Positions 34,661-42,867 of a stretch of 64,000 nucleotides of DNA are shown in pieces. Numbering within the stretch: position 1 is the stretch's first letter; each line of letters opens with the position of its first letter. The notes beneath the pieces were generated by a model. The model worked only from the letters and a program-made list of their open reading frames with translations, had not been told where the DNA came from and ran no database searches. Origin of the DNA: Paractinoplanes toevensis (lineage in GTDB: Bacteria > Actinomycetota > Actinomycetes > Mycobacteriales > Micromonosporaceae); assembly GCF_018332695.1 (NCBI RefSeq), contig NZ_BOQN01000102.1, forward strand, positions 1-64,000, written 5' to 3'. The position numbers and the translations under genes are program-made.

Positions 34661-34694
34661 GACGCAGGGACGGTTTGGTCACCGTCCCTGCGTC
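34661..34694. terminator. Bidirectional hairpin terminator
   Basis: A perfect 14-base stem (34661-34674 with 34681-34694) with the six-base loop TTGGTC lies between convergent genes: the GH31 end and the XRE regulator end. It could terminate both transcripts. Confidence 0.8.
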
Positions 34695-34711
34695 CCGCCG
34701 ATGCCTCGTGA

Positions 34712-35917
34712 TCAGGCCACCCCGACGCGTGCCGCCAGCTCACGAAGATGGTCTACGCCGGCGTTCGCCCTGGCTCGCCGCAGCAGCACGCCCACGTTGT
34801 CGCGCACGATGGGGGAGAGGCGGACGCGCTGCGGGGCGATGCGTTCGGCCGTGATGAACTGGGTCAGGGCTTCGCCGTCCGCGCGGCGGGTGGCGGCCAG
34901 CGCGGCACCGTGCTCGATGTGGAACTGCGTGCGGCGGGAGCGGGACAGGATCTGCTTCGGATCCACGGCGCGGGCCAGCTCGACCGCTCGGCCCGGCGAG
35001 CCGGTCTCCAGCTCGAGGCTCACCCGCCACTGGGCGATGTTGGTCGGGCCGAACTGCAGTTCCGCGAAGCCGCCGTCCGCGGGGTCGCCGCCCAGCCGGG
35101 CCGCCACCGCGGCCGCCTCGCCGAGATGGGTCTGCGCGTCGCCGGGCCGATCGGCCAGTGCGTCCGTCCAGGCGCAGGTCAGATGCAGCATGCCGTAGGT
35201 CTGCAGGGCCTCCGGCGAGGACTCGTGCGCAAGGCGCTCGGTTGCCGCGGCCGCCAGTTTGCGGCCCACGCCGCGGCTCTCCGGCGGCAGGTGATGCAGC
35301 CGGGCATAGTCGGACAGGCCGATGAACTCGGGCGCGCCGAGCTCGCGCGCGGCGTCGCTGCATCGCTCCGCCGCGGCCAGCGGCAGATCGACGAAGCCGA
35401 GGTATTTCAGCAGGAAGGACGCGTGATAGGTGGCCAGCGTCAGCAGTCGCAGCCCGTCCGGCCGATGGGTCGAGGCGGGCGAGTAGGCGGCGGCGCCGAG
35501 GTCGAGCAGCAGCGGGGCGATGAGGCCGGCCGCCTCCGCGTAGTCGCAGGCCTGCCGCGCGGCCATGAGTCGCCGCGTGTGGTCGGCCAATTCCTCCATC
35601 GGGCGCGCCGGGGCGTCGGCGAGGTCGAGGTAGACCAGCGAGATCAGCGCGGCGCGGATGGCCGGCACGAAGGCGAGGGCGCGGGCATGGGTCGCGTCGC
35701 CGGGCGCGTAGGGCTGGCCGGTGAGGTCGGCGACCGAGACCTGGAGGGCGTCGGCCAGGCGGATCAGGGTCGAGCGCTTGTCGATCTCCTTGAGGCCGGC
35801 CTCGATCTGGGAGACATAGCCCTGGCTGATGCCGGCCAGGCCGGCCAGCGTTCGCTGGCTTACGCCGCGCTTCAGCCGCCAGGAGCGGACCCTGGCACCG
35901 ACGAAGTCCTCTGCCAT
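34712..35917 (-). CDS. XRE-family regulator with TPR-like domain
   Basis: The 401-residue protein has an N-terminal helix-turn-helix (about 8-65: RLKRGVSQRTLAGLAGISQGYVSQIEAGLKEID) and a long all-helical, Ala/Leu-rich remainder resembling tetratricopeptide repeats. Such TPR-type XRE regulators in actinobacteria often answer peptides or developmental signals. It is divergent from the PfkB/GH4 pair, with 94 bases between, so it could control that pair. Nothing in the sequence identifies its ligand. Confidence 0.8.
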   Translation of the reverse strand: MAEDFVGARVRSWRLKRGVSQRTLAGLAGISQGYVSQIEAGLKEIDKRSTLIRLADALQVSVADLTGQPYAPGDATHARALAFVPAIRAALISLVYLDLADAPARPMEELADHTRRLMAARQACDYAEAAGLIAPLLLDLGAAAYSPASTHRPDGLRLLTLATYHASFLLKYLGFVDLPLAAAERCSDAARELGAPEFIGLSDYARLHHLPPESRGVGRKLAAAATERLAHESSPEALQTYGMLHLTCAWTDALADRPGDAQTHLGEAAAVAARLGGDPADGGFAELQFGPTNIAQWRVSLELETGSPGRAVELARAVDPKQILSRSRRTQFHIEHGAALAATRRADGEALTQFITAERIAPQRVRLSPIVRDNVGVLLRRARANAGVDHLRELAARVGVA

Positions 35918-36011
35918 GACATCGACCGTACCCGCGAACTGGAAGCAGGATCACCCCGGTGCGGAGGCCATCACCCGTATCCCGGCGGTGAGTAGGAATT
36001 ACGATCATCGG

Positions 36012-37019
36012 ATGGACCTCTTCGTCCCGGGAGTCGTCTACCTCGACATCGTCTTCACCGGCCTGCGGGAACTGCCCCGGCCGGGCACCGAGGTGTGGGC
36101 CACCGGCATGGGCTCGTGCCCGGGCGGGGTGGCCAACCTGGCGGTCGCGGCCGCGCGTCTCGGCCTCGAGACCGGGCTGGGCACGGCGCTGGCCACCGAC
36201 GCGTACGGGGACTTCTGCGCCGACATCCTCTGCGCCCAGGAAAATGTCGACCTGAGCGCGTCGCGGCGGATCGCCGGGCACTCGCCGGTCACCGTGTCGC
36301 TCTCCTACGACCGGGACCGCAGCATGATCACCCACGATCATCCTCCGCCGCTGAACGCGGACGGCCTCGTCGGGGAGTTGCCGCCCGCCCGCGCCGCCTC
36401 GGTGAGCCTCACCAAGGACCGGCTGCCCTGGGTGCGCAAGGCCACGGAGGCCGGCACGCTGGTCTTCGCCGACGTCGGCTGGGACGCCAGCGCCGAATGG
36501 CCGGCCGAGGCGCTCGGCATGCTCTCCGACTGCTACGCCTTCCTGCCGAACTCGGTCGAGGCGATGCGCTACACCCGCGCCTCCACCCCGGAGGAGGCGG
36601 CGCGGCGGCTCGCCGGCCTGGTGCCGGTCGTCGTGGTCACCTGCGGGTCGGACGGCGCGATCGCCATCGACTCGGCCACCGGGGAGATGGTGCACTCGCC
36701 GGCCGTACCGGTGGAGGCGCTCGACCCGACCGGGGCCGGGGACGTCTTCATGGCCGGGTTCATCCTCGGCACCCTCGACGGCTGGCCCCTCGAACAGCGG
36801 CTCGCCTTCGCCAACCTGATCGCGTCGCTGTCGGTGCAGCACTTCGGCGGGTCGCTGTCGGCGCCCGGCTGGGGCGACATCGCCGACTGGTGGCGGGCGG
36901 CCCGGCCCGATCCTCGCTACGACTTCCTCGACGACGTCATCCCCAGCGGTGAGCAGCGTTCCGTTCGCCGCGCCGGGGCCACCATCGCACGCCTCTCGGA
37001 TGCCCATGCCCACGACTGA
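36012..37019 (+). CDS. PfkB-family carbohydrate kinase
   Basis: The 335-residue ribokinase-like protein has the N-terminal sugar-binding GGVANLAVAAARLG and the C-terminal ATP/catalytic signature DPTGAGDVFMAGF with catalytic D244. It phosphorylates a sugar or sugar derivative. The last 20 bases overlap the start of a GH4 glycosidase gene, a family that often acts on 6-phospho-glycosides. The kinase may therefore phosphorylate a disaccharide or glycoside that GH4 then cleaves. ATG 36012 fits the conserved N-terminus; the frame is open upstream without similarity. Confidence 0.87.
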   Translation: MDLFVPGVVYLDIVFTGLRELPRPGTEVWATGMGSCPGGVANLAVAAARLGLETGLGTALATDAYGDFCADILCAQENVDLSASRRIAGHSPVTVSLSYDRDRSMITHDHPPPLNADGLVGELPPARAASVSLTKDRLPWVRKATEAGTLVFADVGWDASAEWPAEALGMLSDCYAFLPNSVEAMRYTRASTPEEAARRLAGLVPVVVVTCGSDGAIAIDSATGEMVHSPAVPVEALDPTGAGDVFMAGFILGTLDGWPLEQRLAFANLIASLSVQHFGGSLSAPGWGDIADWWRAARPDPRYDFLDDVIPSGEQRSVRRAGATIARLSDAHAHD

Positions 37020-38331
37020 CCGGCTTCAGCTCACCATCCTCGGCGGCGGCGGATTCCGGGTGCCGCTCGTCTACGGCGCCCTGCTCGGCGAGGACTCGCC
37101 GATCGGCCGGGTGGTGCTGCACGACGTCGACCACGGGCGGCTGGCCGCCATCCGCCGGGTCCTGGCCGCGCAGGCCGGGTCGGTGCCGAACCCGCCGGTG
37201 GTCGAGGCGACCACCGACCTGACCGAAGCTCTGACCGGCGCCGACTTCGTCTTCAGCGCCATCCGGGTGGAGGGGCTGGCCGGGCGGGTCGTCGACGAGC
37301 GGGTCGCCCTCGGCGAGGGGGTGCTCGGCCAGGAGACGACCGGGGCCGGCGGCGTCGCGTACGGGCTGCGGACGGTCCCGGTGGCCACGGCCATCGCCCG
37401 CCGGATCGCCCTGGTGGCCCCGTCGGCGTGGGTCATCAACTTCACCAACCCGGCCGGCCTGGTGACCGAGGCGATGGCCGGCCACCTGGGCGACCGGGTG
37501 ATCGGCATCTGCGACTCCCCGTCCGCCCTGGCCCGCCGGGTGGTGCGCGCCCTCGGCGACCCGGCGGCGGCTCGGATCGAGTACGCCGGGCTGAACCATC
37601 TGGGCTGGCTCACCGGCGTACGCCTGGGGTCGGAAAACCTGTTGCCCCGCCTGCTGGGAGATGACGGCGGGGTGGCGTCCTTCGAAGAAGGGCGGCTTTT
37701 CGGGGCCGCGCGGCTGCGCGAGCTCGGCGCCGTGCCGAACGAATATCTGCACTACTACTACGACACCGAGGAGACGGTCCGGGCCGAGTTGAAGGCGCCG
37801 GAGACCCGGGGCGAGTTCCTGCTGCGGCAGCAGGAGGAGTGCTATCGGGAGATGGCGTCGGACGATCCGCTCCGTGCGTGGCAGGCGGCGCTGCGGCAGC
37901 GGGACGCGACCTACATGGCCCTCGAAGGCCTGGGGGAGCGCGACGACGCCGAGGGCGGCGGATATGAGCGGATCGCGCTGGCACTGATGATGGCCATCGC
38001 ACGGGACGAGCCGGCCGACCTGATCCTCAACGTGCGCAACCGCGGAACGATCGCTGAGCTGGACGACGACGCGGTGGTCGAGGTGCCGTGCCGGGCCGAT
38101 TCCGCGGGCGCGCATCCATATCCGGGCGCCGTGCTGCCGTCGCACGGCGTCGAACTCGTGCGGCGGATCAAGGCGACCGAGCGGGCGGTGCTCACCGCGG
38201 CGGCCGAACAATCGCGGGCCGTCGCGGTGCGCGCGATGGCGTCGCACCCGCTGGTGGACTCGGTGCCGGTCGCCCGCCGCCTGATCGACGGCTACGTCTC
38301 CCGGCTGCCGTCGCTGTCCTACCTCCGCTAG
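37000..38331 (+). CDS. GH4 family glycosidase (6-phospho-beta-glucosidase-like)
   Basis: The 443-residue enzyme belongs to glycoside hydrolase family 4, which cleaves glycosides through an NAD+- and Mn2+-dependent redox-elimination mechanism. Visible are the NAD-binding LTILGGGGFRVP, INFTNPAG near 148, the metal-ligand Cys in GICDSP near 168 and His in GLNHLGW near 199. The sequence is closest in feel to the 6-phospho-beta-glucosidase group, but members acting on unphosphorylated glycosides exist. ATG 37000 is chosen, with ATG 37006 two codons later; both overlap the kinase gene end. Confidence 0.87.
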   Translation: MPMPTTDRLQLTILGGGGFRVPLVYGALLGEDSPIGRVVLHDVDHGRLAAIRRVLAAQAGSVPNPPVVEATTDLTEALTGADFVFSAIRVEGLAGRVVDERVALGEGVLGQETTGAGGVAYGLRTVPVATAIARRIALVAPSAWVINFTNPAGLVTEAMAGHLGDRVIGICDSPSALARRVVRALGDPAAARIEYAGLNHLGWLTGVRLGSENLLPRLLGDDGGVASFEEGRLFGAARLRELGAVPNEYLHYYYDTEETVRAELKAPETRGEFLLRQQEECYREMASDDPLRAWQAALRQRDATYMALEGLGERDDAEGGGYERIALALMMAIARDEPADLILNVRNRGTIAELDDDAVVEVPCRADSAGAHPYPGAVLPSHGVELVRRIKATERAVLTAAAEQSRAVAVRAMASHPLVDSVPVARRLIDGYVSRLPSLSYLR

Positions 38332-38335
38332 CGGG

Positions 38336-38830
38336 TCAGCCGGCTCTGCCGCGGCGTCGGAAAGCGGCCGCCCGGGCCCTGTTCTGGCAGGTCAGGCAAC
38401 AGAAGCGGCGACGGCCGGCGGGGGAGTTGTCGACGTAGACGTCGGCGCACTGGTCGTCGGCGCAGACGCCGATGCGGCCCGGGTGCTCGGCCAGGTGGTG
38501 CCGGAGCGCCAGCGCGGCGGCGGCCCGGGCGGACTGGGCCGGGTCGTCGACCGTCCACTCCTCGGTGAGGGTGCCGTTGTCGTCGGCGGTCAGCACCGGG
38601 CGGACGCCGGTGCCGGTCAGCAGGTCGGTGATCAGGCGGGCCCGCTCGGCGACCCCGCCGGCCGCGAAGACCGGGTGGAAATCGTCGGCCAGGGCCGTCC
38701 GGACGGGATCGTCGCCGGTCTTGGCCGGGTCGAGGGTGCGCGGCATCGTGCCCCACTCGTTGATGAGGGCCACCAACTCCGGCATCGCCATCGCCGCGAT
38801 CCTTGTCGCCACGACCCGAGCATAACGCAT
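38336..38830 (-). CDS. CGNR zinc-finger (ABATE domain) transcriptional regulator
   Basis: The 164-residue protein has the ABATE-type stress-induced N-terminal domain and a C-terminal zinc finger, CADDQCADVYVDN...RRFCCLTCQNRARAAAFRRR. The usual CGNR box is CQNR here. Members act as DNA-binding regulators of adjacent exporters. The divergent MFS exporter gene starts 91 bases away, so it is a probable target. The N-terminal start is uncertain; a GTG at 38815 could be used instead of the ATG at 38830. Confidence 0.82.
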   Translation of the reverse strand: MRYARVVATRIAAMAMPELVALINEWGTMPRTLDPAKTGDDPVRTALADDFHPVFAAGGVAERARLITDLLTGTGVRPVLTADDNGTLTEEWTVDDPAQSARAAAALALRHHLAEHPGRIGVCADDQCADVYVDNSPAGRRRFCCLTCQNRARAAAFRRRGRAG

Positions 38831-38871
38831 TAGTTCCGTTCTTCGCGTTGCGCGGGAGGAACGATCTGCGT
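38825..38871. promoter_or_regulatory. Nested inverted repeats between CGNR regulator and MFS genes
   Basis: ACGCA (38825) and GTTCC (38833) are mirrored by GGAAC (38858) and TGCGT (38867). This is a long imperfect dyad across the divergent intergenic region, overlapping the annotated regulator start. It could be the operator of the CGNR protein. Confidence 0.35.
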
Positions 38872-38920
38872 AACGTCATGAGCGCCTTCATCGCGTGACA
38901 CAGATCAAAGGGGAGTGGAC

Positions 38921-40444
38921 ATGACCGCGACCGCGCGCAGCTGGGCCGGACTGGCCGTCCTCGCGCTGCCCTGCCTGCTGGTGTCCCTCGACGCCGAGGT
39001 GCTCTACCTGGCCACGCCGCAGCTCACCGCGGCCTTGCGGCCCACCAGCGTCCAGCTGTTGTGGATCATGGACAGCTACGTGTTCGTGGTGGCCGGTGCG
39101 CTGATCGCGATGGGCGTGCTCGGCGATCAAATCGGCCGGCGGCGGCTGCTGCTCGCCGGCGCCGCCGGCTTCGGGGGCGCGTCGCTGCTGGCCGCGTTCG
39201 CCACCACGCCGGGCCAACTGATCGCCGCCCGGGTGCTGATGGGGCTGGCCGGTGCGTCGCTGATGCCCTCGACGCTCGCGCTGATCCGCACGATGTTCCC
39301 CGATCCGCGCGCCCGCACGGTCGCCCTCGGCGTGTGGAGCGCCAGCTTCTCGCTCGGCGGCATCGCGGCCCCGCTCGTCGGCGGGACGCTCCTCGCGTAC
39401 TTCTGGTGGGGTTCGGTCTTCGTGATCGCCGTTCCCGCGGTGCTGCTGCTCCTCGCGCTCGGCCCGGTTCTGCTGCCCGAGTCGCGCGACCGCGCGCCCT
39501 CGGCCTTCGACGTGGCCGGGGCGCTGCAGAGCCTCGCCGCCGTCCTTCTTTTCGTGTACGGCGTGAAGCGGCTGGCCGCCTCCGGCTGGCAGGCCGTGCC
39601 GGTACTGACGATCGGCGCCTCGGTCCTGCTGTTCGGGCTGTTCCTGCGCCGGCAACGCCGGATCCCGCATCCGCTGCTCGACCTCACGATCTTCCGCAAC
39701 GCCCGCACCTCGGTGGCGCTGGCCTGCAACGCGCTGTCGTTCTTCGTGCACTACGGCACCCAGATCGCGGTCGCCCAGTACCTGCAGCTCGCGCTCGGTC
39801 TGTCGGCATTGCAGGCCGGACTGTGGACGCTGCCGTCGGTGATCGCCTACCTCGTGGCGTCGTTCCTCGGGCCGGCCCTGGCCCGGTGGATCCCGGCCGG
39901 TTACGTCATCGCGGCTGGGCTCGGGGCGATCGCGGCCGGCCTCGGGATCATGGCGGTGGGCGGGCTGACCGCCGTGATCGCCGGAGCGATCGTGTTCTCC
40001 GTCGGGCTGGCCCCGGCCTACATCCTGACCACCGACCTGGTCGTGTCGACCGCGCCGCCGGCCCGGGCCGGGATGGTGGCGGCCCTCGCCGAGACGGGTT
40101 GTGAGCTGGGCGGGGCGCTCGGCATCGCGGTGCTGGGGTCGTTGATGGTCGCGGTGTACCGGGGCGTGGCCGGCCCGGCCCTGGCCGATTTCGGACTGCC
40201 GCCCGACGCGACCTTCGGCGAGGCGGTCGCCACCGCGGCCTCGCTCCCGGCGCGGGCGGGGGAATCGCTTCTGGGGTACGCGGTCCCGGCGTACACCAGT
40301 GCCTTCGCCGTCATGGCGCTGACCGCCGCCGTGCTCACCACCGTGATCGCCGCCGTGGCGGCGATCGTCCTGCGCCCCGCGAAGCCTCGATCTCGCCTGC
40401 TGGGACATTCGGAGAGCTCTGACCGGGACCGTCTCATTCCATGA
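38921..40444 (+). CDS. MFS drug exporter, DHA2 (14-helix) family
   Basis: The 507-residue protein has about 14 membrane segments. Motif A is GVLGDQIGRRRLL near 68 and motif C-like glycine-rich segments appear in the fifth helix (SFSLGGIAAPLVGG). The SmvA/QacA-like opening LPCLLVSLDAEVLYLATPQL carries the acidic residue in helix 1 often needed for cationic drug export. ATG 38921 lies seven bases after AAGGGGAG; GTG 38915 overlaps that element and is less likely. Expression is probably governed by the divergent CGNR regulator. Confidence 0.88.
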   Translation: MTATARSWAGLAVLALPCLLVSLDAEVLYLATPQLTAALRPTSVQLLWIMDSYVFVVAGALIAMGVLGDQIGRRRLLLAGAAGFGGASLLAAFATTPGQLIAARVLMGLAGASLMPSTLALIRTMFPDPRARTVALGVWSASFSLGGIAAPLVGGTLLAYFWWGSVFVIAVPAVLLLLALGPVLLPESRDRAPSAFDVAGALQSLAAVLLFVYGVKRLAASGWQAVPVLTIGASVLLFGLFLRRQRRIPHPLLDLTIFRNARTSVALACNALSFFVHYGTQIAVAQYLQLALGLSALQAGLWTLPSVIAYLVASFLGPALARWIPAGYVIAAGLGAIAAGLGIMAVGGLTAVIAGAIVFSVGLAPAYILTTDLVVSTAPPARAGMVAALAETGCELGGALGIAVLGSLMVAVYRGVAGPALADFGLPPDATFGEAVATAASLPARAGESLLGYAVPAYTSAFAVMALTAAVLTTVIAAVAAIVLRPAKPRSRLLGHSESSDRDRLIP

Positions 40445-40544
40445 GAGGCGGACGGCGATGCTTGGTGACGCGCGTCTCGGTGCGTGGACTTGGTGCCGGG
40501 TAACTCGACCGAGCACTGTGGAAGGGTGATTTGCATGGCTGCGC

Positions 40545-40569
40545 TATGCTTATCATTCCTATAGGTAAG
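40545..40569 (+). promoter_or_regulatory. Promoter/operator region of the peroxiredoxin-like gene
   Basis: A TATGCT -10-like box (40545-40550) abuts the dyad CTTATC-N9-GGTAAG (40549-40569) in a locally AT-rich stretch. The dyad would place a repressor over the transcription start. No -35 consensus was seen. Confidence 0.4.
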
Positions 40570-40600
40570 ATGGGCATTACAGGAGACGGGGAGGGCACTG

Positions 40601-41191
40601 ATGAGTACAGCCGTGCACCGGCGTGTGCCGTCGGCCCGGCGGCCCGCCGACGACGAAGCGCTGCGCCGCCAGTTCGACCGCGACGCCATCTGGCACCGCA
40701 TGGTCAAACCCGGTCACCGGTTGCCGTCGCAGCCGCTGCTGGAAGCCGACCTCGGTCCCATCCACCTCGACCGGCTGCGCCTCACCGGCCCGATCGTGCT
40801 GGTCTTCTTCCGGTACGCGTCGTCCGACCCGTGCAACACCGCCCTCGCCGCCTACCAGCACGAGCTGGTCCCCGCCCTGGCCGGCACCGACGCCCACCTG
40901 GTCGCGGTGAGCCCGCAGATCCCGCTGCGCCTGGCCGAGATCAAGCGCCGCCACGAGCTGACCTACTTCGTCGCGGCCGACGTCCGGCACAGCCTCATCG
41001 ACGCCTTCAACCTCGGCTTCCACGAGCCCGGCGCCGACGCCGTGCTGGGCGCCCGCCGCTCGGTGCTGCCGTTCCCGGCCGTGGTGATCGCCGACCGGGC
41101 CGGCACGGTCCGCTTCGCCGACGTCCGTGCCGACGGTGCCCCGCACCCCGACCCGGCCACGATCCTGACGGCGGTCCGCGCCCTCAACTGA
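40601..41191 (+). CDS. Peroxiredoxin-like (AhpC/TSA) protein lacking the peroxidatic cysteine
   Basis: The 196-residue protein has the thioredoxin-fold layout of AhpC/TSA-like proteins: KPGHRLPSQPL, then LVFFRYASSDPCNTALAAYQ, VAVSPQ and a C-terminal FPAVVIADRAGTVRFAD strand. Relatives carry FFRGxWCPYCN; here the first Cys position is Ser and only the second Cys is kept. It therefore may not be a standard peroxidase. No membrane segment or signal peptide is present. ATG 40601 follows AGGAGACGGGGAGGG. Its 3' end overlaps the convergent MFS gene by eight bases. Confidence 0.78.
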   Translation: MSTAVHRRVPSARRPADDEALRRQFDRDAIWHRMVKPGHRLPSQPLLEADLGPIHLDRLRLTGPIVLVFFRYASSDPCNTALAAYQHELVPALAGTDAHLVAVSPQIPLRLAEIKRRHELTYFVAADVRHSLIDAFNLGFHEPGADAVLGARRSVLPFPAVVIADRAGTVRFADVRADGAPHPDPATILTAVRALN

Positions 41192-42404
41192 CGGGCAGTT
41201 CGCGAGCGGTGCGCAGGGGCGACGCCAGGAGCGGGATCAGCGGGACGACGCCGGCGGCGGCGACGATCCACAGCGTGTTCCGGGCACCGATCGCCTCGCC
41301 GAGCAGGCCGCCGGCGAACGCGCCGATCGGCATGGTGCCCCAGACCAGGAAGCGCATCGTGGCGTTCATCCGGCCCAGCAGCGGCGGCGGCGTCAGGCCC
41401 TGGCGGAAACTGACCTGGGTGATGTTGTAGACCGACCCGCAGGCCCAGATCACCAGATAGGCGACCGCGGCCGCCCAGAGCAGCCAGCCTCGCTGAGCCA
41501 GCGGGATGACCAGCTGCACGGGCACGCAGATCGCCATCGGCACCCAGATCGCCGGGCCCTGCCCGATCCGGGCCGCGACCCGGCGGGCCACCAGCGCGCC
41601 GGCCAGGCCGCCCACCGAGGCGATCGAGTAGAACACGCCGATCAGGCCGGGCCGCACCTCCAGGTCCCGGGCGAGTAGCACCACCAGCATCGCCGTCTGC
41701 GCCGCGGACAGCAGGTTGTAGGTGGAGGTGCACATGGCGATCGCCCGCAGCACCCGATTGGCGAACACGAACCGCAGACCCTCGAGGATCTCCCGGCCGA
41801 GGTGCCGGTCCGGCCGCCGCTCCGGACGCGCCTCGCGGGCGGCGATCCGGCCCACGAAAAGGGCCGACCCGGCGAAGCTCAGCGCGTCCAGGACCAGCGC
41901 GAACGGTGCGGTGATCAACTGGATGACGAAACCGGCCAGGGTCGGGCCGACGATCTGACTCGACGCCCGCACCCCCTCCAGCTTGGCGTTGCCCTCCACC
42001 AGCCGGTCCGGCCCGACCAGGTGCGGCAGGTAGCTCTGGTAGGCCACGTCGAAGAAGACCGTGAACACCCCGGTCGCCACCGCGACCAGGCAGAGCTGAA
42101 CCAGGGTGAGCCCGCCCAGCGCCCAGGCGGCCGGCACCGAGGCCAGCAGCGCGGCCCGGGCGAGGTCGCTCACGATCAGCACCCGGCGCCGGCGCACCCG
42201 GTCGACCCAGGCGCCGGCCGGCAGCCCGACCAGCAGGAAGGCCAGGGTCTCGCAGGCGCTCAGCAGGCCGACCTCGAAGTTCGAGGCGCGCAGGACGATC
42301 ACCGCGACCAGCGGCAGGGCGAGCATGCTGACCTGCGTGCCGATCTGGCTCACCGCGTCGGCGAGGAAGAGGTTCCGGAAGCCGTGGTCACGGAGCAGAC
42401 TCAT
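41184..42404 (-). CDS. MFS transporter (EntS/MFS_3-like)
   Basis: The 406-residue protein has about 12 membrane segments. The loop between helices 2 and 3 (LPAGAWVDRVRRRRVLIVSDLARA) matches motif A of the enterobactin-exporter-like MFS_3 family common in actinobacteria. The opening FRNLFLADAVSQIGTQVSMLALPLVAV is typical. The substrate could be a siderophore or drug; the neighbours give no biosynthetic context. ATG 42404 is used, as the longer frame upstream has no similarity. Confidence 0.87.
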   Translation of the reverse strand: MSLLRDHGFRNLFLADAVSQIGTQVSMLALPLVAVIVLRASNFEVGLLSACETLAFLLVGLPAGAWVDRVRRRRVLIVSDLARAALLASVPAAWALGGLTLVQLCLVAVATGVFTVFFDVAYQSYLPHLVGPDRLVEGNAKLEGVRASSQIVGPTLAGFVIQLITAPFALVLDALSFAGSALFVGRIAAREARPERRPDRHLGREILEGLRFVFANRVLRAIAMCTSTYNLLSAAQTAMLVVLLARDLEVRPGLIGVFYSIASVGGLAGALVARRVAARIGQGPAIWVPMAICVPVQLVIPLAQRGWLLWAAAVAYLVIWACGSVYNITQVSFRQGLTPPPLLGRMNATMRFLVWGTMPIGAFAGGLLGEAIGARNTLWIVAAAGVVPLIPLLASPLRTARELPVS

Positions 42405-42429
42405 CGACCGCGATCTTACTGACTTCGGT

Positions 42430-42446
42430 TCATCCGGCCGGGGTGA
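42430..42446 (+). promoter_or_regulatory. 17-base near-palindrome, copy 1
   Basis: TCATCCGGCCGGGGTGA fits TCATCCG-N3-SGRRTGA. TGAGG follows 44 bases from its first base and a GTG codon follows at 51 bases (42481). It lies between the divergent MFS gene and the small membrane protein gene. Confidence 0.5.
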
Positions 42447-42512
42447 GGCAGGACGTGCGGGCAGACGCGACTGTGAGGATGTGATCCGGGACCACGCCGA
42501 AGGGGATGAACC

Positions 42513-42824
42513 ATGGGACGACGGGACTACGAACTGCGGGATGCGATGAGCGACGCCTGGACGGCGGCTCGGGTGACCGGCGGCCGGTTCGTCCGGCTGG
42601 CCCCGATGTACGGGGACCGGATGGGCCTGGCCTACCAGGTGATGCTCGGGCAGCGGGTCCGCCGGCGGAGCCGGCGCGCGATCGCCCTCACCGCGGTGGT
42701 CGCCACGCTCGGCGGGGCGCTGGCCGCTCTCGCCGCGGAGCGCTTCTTCGGGCACCGGGCCGAGGAGGCACCCACCGAGGAGTCGCCGGCACCGGCCTCG
42801 CAGGCCGCCGCCTTCACCCCCTGA
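42513..42824 (+). CDS. Small single-pass membrane protein
   Basis: This 103-residue protein has a cytosolic basic N-terminal half (YELRDAMSDAWTAARVTGGRF, then RRRSRR), a membrane helix near 56-77 (AIALTAVVATLGGALAALAA) and an acidic, Pro-rich tail. No family was recognised. The ATG at 42513 follows GAAGGGGATGAACC. A copy of the 17-base palindrome lies 67 bases upstream, so it may belong to the same regulon as genes at 54-61 kb. Confidence 0.6.
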   Translation: MGRRDYELRDAMSDAWTAARVTGGRFVRLAPMYGDRMGLAYQVMLGQRVRRRSRRAIALTAVVATLGGALAALAAERFFGHRAEEAPTEESPAPASQAAAFTP

Positions 42825-42867
42825 GACCGCACCCCACCGGTCCGCGCCGGGCGGGCAGAATCGGCGG

